A stretch of DNA of 64,000 bases from Platerodrilus igneus (lineage: Eukaryota; Arthropoda; Insecta; Coleoptera; Lycidae): the NCBI GenBank assembly GCA_036346225.1, contig JARFIW010001090.1, positions 124,001 to 188,000 on the forward strand. Direction: 5' to 3'. How positions within the stretch are numbered: position 1 is the stretch's first letter; the number at the start of each line of letters is the position of its first letter. The translations under genes were made by a program, and so were the position numbers. This document shows, piece by piece, positions 58,222 through 64,000 of the stretch. The notes beneath the pieces were generated by a model, which ran no database searches, was not told the origin of the DNA, and was given only the letters and a program-made list of their open reading frames with translations.

Positions 58222-59139
58222 TTGATAATTGCTCAATCAAAAGTGAAAGAGAATATAGTAAATGAACTTCATAAACCAGCAAGAATAAATTTCAAGAGAC
58301 GCAAAGTGATAGTAAAAGGTTTAAATGACCTTTTTCAGACCGATTTGATTGAAATGCTACCATATTCGCAAACAAACAAAGGATTTAAATACATTTTAGT
58401 AGTTATTGATTGTTTCTCCAAATACGTATGGGCTGTACCACTTAAAAGTAAAACTGGTATTGATGTTACTGCTGCAATGAAAACAATTTTAAATAAATTT
58501 AAAAATCTACCGAGAAATTTGTAGTCTGATTTTGGTAAAGAATATTATAACAAACACTTTCAATCCTTAATTCAGACATATGGCATAAACCATTATAGTG
58601 TTTTTTCTACAAAGAAAGCATGCATTGTGGAACGTTTAATTAGAACTTTAAAGGGAAAAATGTGGCGCTTGTTTAACCTGAACGGTTCTTACAATTGGAT
58701 AAAAAATTGAAGCGATATTGTGAAACAATACAACAATACAGTTCATAATACTATCGGAGTCAGGCCTGTAAAAGTTGATAAATCAAATGAAAAAACTATT
58801 CTTAAATCATCATTTACCCACATCAAACTTGCAACCAAAATACAAAAATATTCAATAAAAGACAGTGTGAGGATTAGTAAACACATGGAAGCATTTATGA
58901 AAGGTTACACGCCAAACTGGTCAAATGAAATTTTTAAGATTAAAAAAGTAAACATAACCAATTCGACAACATATATATTAGAAGATCAAGACGAGAAAGA
59001 AATCAAAGGTGCATTTTATGAAATGGAGTTGCAAAAGGTTAAACATCCAGGAATTTACCTGGTAGAAAAAGTCCTAAGAAAGAGTGGAAATAAAGTCTTT
59101 GTAAAATGGTTAGGCTTCTCTAACGTACACAATAGCTGA
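58222..59139 (+). pseudogene. Polinton/Maverick-type integrase with chromodomain
   Basis: One reading frame runs the whole length with three nonsense changes: TAG at 58522, TGA at 58708 and TGA at the end where HNSW is expected. The catalytic triad is intact: D in LFQTDLIEM, D in SDFGKEYYNK and E in ACIVERLIRTLKGK, the last two separated by 33 residues. NLNGSYNWI and QYNNTVHNTIGVRP follow as in Polinton integrases. The C-terminus has a chromodomain (YLVEKVLRKSGNKVFVKWLG). The enzyme would insert element DNA into the host genome. No polymerase or capsid gene is present nearby. Confidence 0.85.
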
Positions 59140-59241
59140 ATCGATAAAAATAATGTTTGCTAGAAGTTGTTATAATAATAATAGTTAATAAGGCTAACAT
59201 TGTAAAATTATATTAAAATAAATAATACAGACACAATCTTT

Positions 59242-59739
59242 CTATTGTTTTTTATTATTATCAAACCATTCTTTTAATAAAAAGGTATTTTGTTTTGCGC
59301 ATTGCAGATTATTATTGCTGTGTCTACAACAATGGATGTTATATATTAAATTATTGTTGATTTTTAACTCCGATAGCTTAGGACAACCTAGTGCAAGCAT
59401 ATCAGTTACAAAGTTTTGCATTAGATAGGTTTCAATCAATTTCTTCTTTTCTAGACCCTTCACAAATACTTCTTCACCGGGTTGGATAATTTGCTTCAAA
59501 TAAAGCACCATATATGATGACGCCATTCCAGCCGTTGAAGATTCATCCCAAGAAAGACCATGAATATTCCTTGTCACCCAGTCATGTTTTATAGGATCTT
59601 GGCTCAAACAACTAGACTGCATTGGCAGTTTAAAAATTTGATGCCAAACATCACCTAACAACAAGTCCAAAACCGCAATTTCTTTGCACACAAACTCGTT
59701 TTTCTTGTATTTAAATCCCTGAATATCAATTATATACAT
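59242..59739 (-). CDS. Small protein next to the Polinton integrase, unknown function
   Basis: The 165-codon frame is uninterrupted and convergent with the integrase, 100 bases away. It begins MYIIDIQGFKYKKNEFVCKEIAVLD and contains NIHGLSWDES, EVFVKGLEKKKLI, LGCPKLSEL and CCRHS. The DIQGF and KEIAV start followed by a conserved HGLSWD and VKGLEKK resembles RNase-H-fold exonuclease-like proteins, but I cannot confirm this. I recall similar proteins beside integrases in arthropod Polintons; that is memory, not a search. It lacks signal peptide and membrane segments. Confidence 0.6.
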   Translation of the reverse strand: MYIIDIQGFKYKKNEFVCKEIAVLDLLLGDVWHQIFKLPMQSSCLSQDPIKHDWVTRNIHGLSWDESSTAGMASSYMVLYLKQIIQPGEEVFVKGLEKKKLIETYLMQNFVTDMLALGCPKLSELKINNNLIYNIHCCRHSNNNLQCAKQNTFLLKEWFDNNKKQ

Positions 59740-60046
59740 GTTTGTATATGTAGGTATGTAAATATATGCAGTAAACTTAGACTAATTAAATTAATATCAG
59801 GAGCAATCTCCTTATATAGCAGATTACCACCATCTGCGTACTTTGCCAACCTACTTTTCAACCTATCACAAGAGTGAACACACATTTTGAATTGAAACCG
59901 GCCCATGTGTATTTGCAGCCTCTAAACATAAGTAAAATATAAATCAGAATCCACTTTAATTAAACACAATTGACTTGAATGCGATATTTTGCATCTGGCC
60001 TACTTTATAACTTCTCGCTAGAAAACCGAATTCAAAACAGCTACAC
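59740..60046. other. Spacer with fragments of the palindromic repeat
   Basis: One diverged inverted fragment (TTTTGAATTGAAACCGGCCCATGTG, about 59886) is related to the repeat block that follows. Nothing else is recognised. Confidence 0.4.
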
Positions 60047-60265
60047 ATTTTCTCTGCACTTACATTTTTCAACATACGTGTGTTTTGAAGTCACACACGT
60101 ATGTTCCATTGAAAGTAATATAAAGCCGGTCTGACTTCAAAACGTGCCCACACGTATTTTACATTGAAAGTATATAAGGTCGGTCTGAATTCAAAACGGT
60201 GCATGTGTATGTTACATGGAAAAAACATACGCGTACACCGTTTTGAATTCAGACCGGCCTTACCT
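60047..60265. repeat. Tandem and palindromic repeat (GGTCGGTCTGAATTCAAAACG type)
   Basis: Units of about 53 bases (CACACGTAT, ACATTGAAAGTATATAAGG, TCGGTCTGAATTCAAAACG) occur two to three times. The last unit is followed by its own inverse, so about 60177-60262 can form a hairpin: GGTCGGTCTGAATTCAAAAC pairs with GTTTTGAATTCAGACCGGCC. It looks like a MITE or the end of a larger element. Confidence 0.7.
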
Positions 60266-60289
60266 CACTACTAAAATGTTACCAAACAA

Positions 60290-61860
60290 ATGAAAATCGC
60301 TGATTTAATTGCTATATGTAGTATTCTCGACTTGGACTATGACGGCTTAATTGATTTGAAATCTGAAGATGCCGAGGCAGAAGACGAAGACGGAAACGAA
60401 GATTATGAAAATTCAGACGATAACAGTTCTAAAGAAGAAAGGCTGACAGACGTAGAATTAAGAAAATCTGTAGAATTCCAGAGACATGGGGAGCAAGAGG
60501 GCTTTTTTTAACCTTTCGAGATGTGGAGAACAGTATAAAGCAGTTCTCTGGAAAAGACAAATATCCAATCAACAGATGGATTGAAGACTTTGAGAAAATT
60601 GCAGAAGTCACTGGTTGGAATGAATTGCAAAAGCTTATCTTTGCCAAAAAATCATTAAAAGACCTTGCGAAATTATATATTCAATCATAGAAAGGCATTA
60701 AAACATAGTCTGTATTAAAGCATAAATTAATCCAAGAGTTTGCTACGAAAGTAAACAGTGCGCAGGTTCATAAGATGTTAATGAATCGAAGGAAGAAATA
60801 GAACCTGAGGACATCATCCAGTATATTATAGATGGGATACAAGACGATTCGTCCAACCAAATTGTTCTTTATGGCGCTCGTAACTTTGTTGAATTTAAAG
60901 AAAAGGTTAAAGTCTATGAAAGTATTTTTAAAAAACGTTTATTAACAGGGCCTATTAATTCAAAGCCAGGAAGGGAATTTGTAAAAGAAGAAGCGAGACG
61001 CGACGCCATTCAAAAAGGAAACAACCGCCCTGTTATATCCTATAGGAAAGGGAAAGGGAAACTTCCTAATTGTTTCAACTGCGGTGAAGTGGGACACATA
61101 TCTAGGGAGTGTCCTGATAAAGGTAAAGGCATCAAATGCTGTAAATGTTTTGGACACTTAAGTACACAATGCCAAAGAACCCAAAACATTTTTTGCCTAA
61201 GTTCTTCAACGAATGTTACCACAATAAATGTTATTCCAAAAAACGCTATAGCTTTAAAATTTGATAAATTTACAGTGACAACTTTATTAGATACAGGCAG
61301 CAATATAAGTATCATAAGGCAAGTCGTATATGAAAGTTACTTCAACGATGAACAGTTATCATCGAATATTATCACTTTACGTGGATCGGGAATTAATACA
61401 GTACAGACGTTGGGGTCATTCAATAAGTGTGTCGAAATAAACTCTGAAAATTTTGATATTTTATTTCATATCATACCTAAAAATCAATCTAATTTTCAAG
61501 TAATAGTTGGAAGTAATTTGCTGGAACAAGCCTATATTCAGATTGAAAGCCACGGAATAGCACTCCACAAGAAAGCTGAAGAAAACTTCTTAATGCGAAT
61601 AACTATAGATAAAAAAGACTGAAAATTAGGGACGAAGTGGATGTTAGTCGTCTAAAAAGTTCTAAACATAAGTCGATAGTTAAAACGCTAATGGAAGAAT
61701 ATGAACCACAAAAAATTGCTACTACGGATATTAAAATGAAAATCTTACTTACATCGGATGAGCCGATATATCAACGACCGTGCAGATTGTCCCCTCCAGA
61801 AAAAGAAGAAGTTGATAAACAAGTTGACGAATGATTGAAGAATGGAGTAGTAAGAAAAGA
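60290..61860 (+). pseudogene. gag, nucleocapsid and protease of gypsy family A, copy 3
   Basis: It starts inside gag at MKIADLIAICSILDLDYDG, lacks the next segment present in copy 1, and is broken by frameshifts and stops to about 60950. The nucleocapsid (CFNCGEVGHISRECPDKGKG, then CCKCFGHLSTQC) and protease (LLDTGSNISIIRQVVYESY) are read in one frame from 61074 to 61620. The active site is DTG. After a stop the RT start (SPPEKEEVDKQVDE) ends at 61834. The copy then joins LTR sequence directly. Here the first zinc knuckle is intact, unlike copy 1. Confidence 0.8.
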
Positions 61861-61861
61861 A

Positions 61862-62275
61862 ACACTACTGCTTTAATATTTACCTGATCTTAAGAACACA
61901 AAGGGAAGGGAGGTTCATGGCAAGTGATCATTCATTCGAAGTTAAGCTACGACAAGCTTAAGACGTGTGCCCTAGGGAAAGACGAACCTAGAACATAATA
62001 TCTTAAGGACGAATGCTAGATTGAGCCGCAATTTATTTACATGTTTATTAACTACCTGTATTTATTAACAAGTGTTTTCAATTCTTCATGTTGTGATTAG
62101 TTTCGGTTTAGTAAGATTACATAGTTCTTAACATTAATGTGTTTATAACTTCACGTAAACTGTATTATACCTGTTTATTTTATTAAATGATCTATATGAT
62201 TATGCGAGTGAATTATCTCAAGAAAGTATAAAAGTAATAAACCTCTAGACAACGTAAAAACAGCCTACATACATG
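61862..62275 (+). repeat. Partial 3' LTR of gypsy family A, copy 3
   Basis: It matches 48378-48785 of the copy 1 LTR (AACACCACTGCTATAATATT onward) but lacks the first 90 or so bases and the end. The joint with the RT start at about 61860 shows a deletion spanning most of pol. Confidence 0.75.
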
Positions 62276-62402
62276 TAAAGAATTTTGAAGACGTCTTTCT
62301 GCTGCTAATAGAGTAATGGCAATAGCGTCAGATATAAATTGATCGTCGGGCAATTGGTATAGATGCTGAACAATAACATTATACCTATTATAAGCTACGT
62401 CA
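62276..62402 (-). other. Short coding-like fragment, unassigned
   Basis: The minus strand reads YNVIVQHLYQLPDDQFISDA, a helix-rich style seen at the start of some DNA transposon proteins. It is too short to classify. A (CAT)n run borders it on the right. Confidence 0.25.
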
Positions 62403-64000
62403 TCATCATCATCATCATTAGGTCTTCAGTCCTGGAACTGGTTAGACGTGTATCCTCATTGCTTCCTATTCTGAACTAACCTACACATTTCCTTAAATTT
62501 GCACAGTTTGATTCTTTCACTCATCTGATCTAGGTCTACATCTAACTCTTTTTTCCTATCTCTGCTTGTAATATATCCCATACTATTCCCCAAAAATGCC
62601 TTAGAACGTATTCTGCCCTTTTATTTCTTCTATTTCCCCAGATATTCTTGTTCCCCTACTATTTCTATAACCTATTTGTTATTAACTTTGTCTGTCCATG
62701 CTATCATCCTCATACCTCTGAAGCACAGCATTTCAAAAGGCTGCAACTGTTTTTCTGTCTGCTTTTCAGACTGCCCGTATTTCATAGGCATACTGTGTTG
62801 TGCTTCACACTTATGCTTTCAACAATTTTCTTCTTGTTCTATGTTTGTTGTCATTCATCATAGGCGCTGTTCTTTCTTGTTATATGCAGTTCGGTCCCCT
62901 TCTATTGTTTTACAATTATATACTCTATTTCCCCGACATTCAGTGGTTGTAAAGGGGGGTAAGCAGCCTGTGGCTGCCAAGTTCCCCCAGCACTTAAACA
63001 TTTACCGATTTAATATATTTTTTATATATATTTTTTTTTCCAATATATCTTTTCGCACTGTCAACATTAGTTGCAAATATTTCACAACCAACACCCGTAG
63101 TTGTTTATAATAATCATCAGATTTATCTGTGCTTACTTTTTCGTCATTAAGTTTTCCGTCTCAAAACTGGTTGGACACGTATCTGCACTTATTTATATTC
63201 TCAACTAGCCTACACAGCTCCCTGAAAGTCTCACACAGCATATGTACAGCTCCCCTTACAGTTTTCCTTTTATTGTTTCCTAATTTTATGCCCTATTTCA
63301 CCGAGATTCAGTGACGGGGGTTAAGCAACCTGTGGCTGCCAAGATCCCCCAACACTTAGACATTTGCCGAACTAATAGTTTCCCAGTAAATCCTTTCACA
63401 CAATTAACATTATTCGAGAATATTGCCCAACATATTCCTGTAGTTGCTTATAATAATCATCATATTTAAGTACAGTTACTTTTTTCGTCATTAGTTTATC
63501 CATCTTGGGACTGGTTGGATGCGTACCTCCATTGATTTCTATTCTGAGCTAGCCTACACATCTCCCTGAAACTCATACAGCCTACATCTTTCACTATCTG
63601 TGTGCAGTAGTCTAACCTAGGTCTATCTCTTCTTCTCTTTTTTCCTATCTCTGCTTCTAATATATTCCGCACTATTCCCTCATGCCGTAGTATGTGTCCT
63701 ATCATCCTATCTCTCCTATTTTTTACCGTTTTTCACATATTTCTTTCTTCCCCTACCATTTTCAGTACCTCTTCATTCTTAACTTTGTTTGTTCATGATA
63801 TCTTCATCATACGTCTGTAGCACCACATTTCAAAGGCTTCTACCTTTTTCTTGTCCGCTTCTCCTATGGTCCAGGCTTCACAGCCGTACAGTGCTGTGCT
63901 CCACACATATGTTTTAAGCAATCTTTTTCTTGTTTCTATGTTAGTTGTCTTTGAACACAGTAGTTGCTTTTTCTTGTTAAATGTAGCACGGTCTTGTGCT
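62403..64000 (-). mobile_element. Tandem 3' ends of an RTE-type LINE
   Basis: Three 5'-truncated units follow one another head to tail: about 63490-64000, 63150-63300 and 62403-62930. The first encodes the C-terminus MIGHILRHEGIVRNILEAEI, then RDRPRLDYCTQIVKDVGCMS and MCRLAQNRNQWRYASNQSQDG (63705-63496). Between units lies a shared 3' untranslated segment (AAGCAGCCTGTGGCTGCCAA and GTTGCTTATAATAATCATCA). The last unit ends in (GAT)n, the usual simple tail of RTE elements. The first unit continues beyond the window. Confidence 0.7.

Overview
The window is a strongly AT-rich piece of an animal genome, most likely an arthropod and probably an insect. This is inferred from its mobile-element mix: Penelope-like elements with GIY-YIG endonuclease, Tc1/mariner-type transposons with very long inverted repeats, RTE-type LINEs, a Polinton/Maverick integrase remnant and several Ty3/gypsy LTR families. 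I see no operons, ribosome binding sites, rRNA or CRISPR. Almost all of the sequence is nested or broken transposable elements. Most coding regions carry frameshifts, stops or deletions and are annotated as relics.

Layout from the left: 1-2868 is a giant palindrome of two head-to-head Penelope-like copies. 3097-4988 is a foldback mariner-type element. 5028-31563 is dominated by a gypsy superfamily whose LTRs begin TGCTGTGA or similar: five solo LTRs or LTR-like units and two elements with internal sequence (9987-16448 and 20919-28525), all on or next to (TA)n tracts. A second head-to-head Penelope pair lies at 16455-18290. A well-formed hammerhead ribozyme motif lies at 31692-31733.

31.8-34.6 kb is quiet. 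34594-36284 is an LTR of a different gypsy family (family B). At 36.6-37.1 kb there are three short exon-like blocks with splice signals that read through in frame and faintly resemble the start of FAM98; they are the only candidate host gene. Two RTE LINE copies face each other (38648-40897 plus, 42594-45047 minus). 45062-48236 is a chimeric DNA transposon made of two different families.

The right end (48.3-64 kb) mixes three copies of gypsy family A, a gypsy family B element with gag, a tRNA-derived SINE, a zinc-finger ORF1 LINE fused in frame to gypsy, a Polinton integrase with its neighbour gene, a palindromic repeat block, and tandem 3' ends of RTE LINEs. The main themes are repeated capture of (TA)n microsatellites by unrelated elements, inverted or foldback structures in several element classes, and chimeric junctions. 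All family assignments rest on motifs read by eye; no database search was run.
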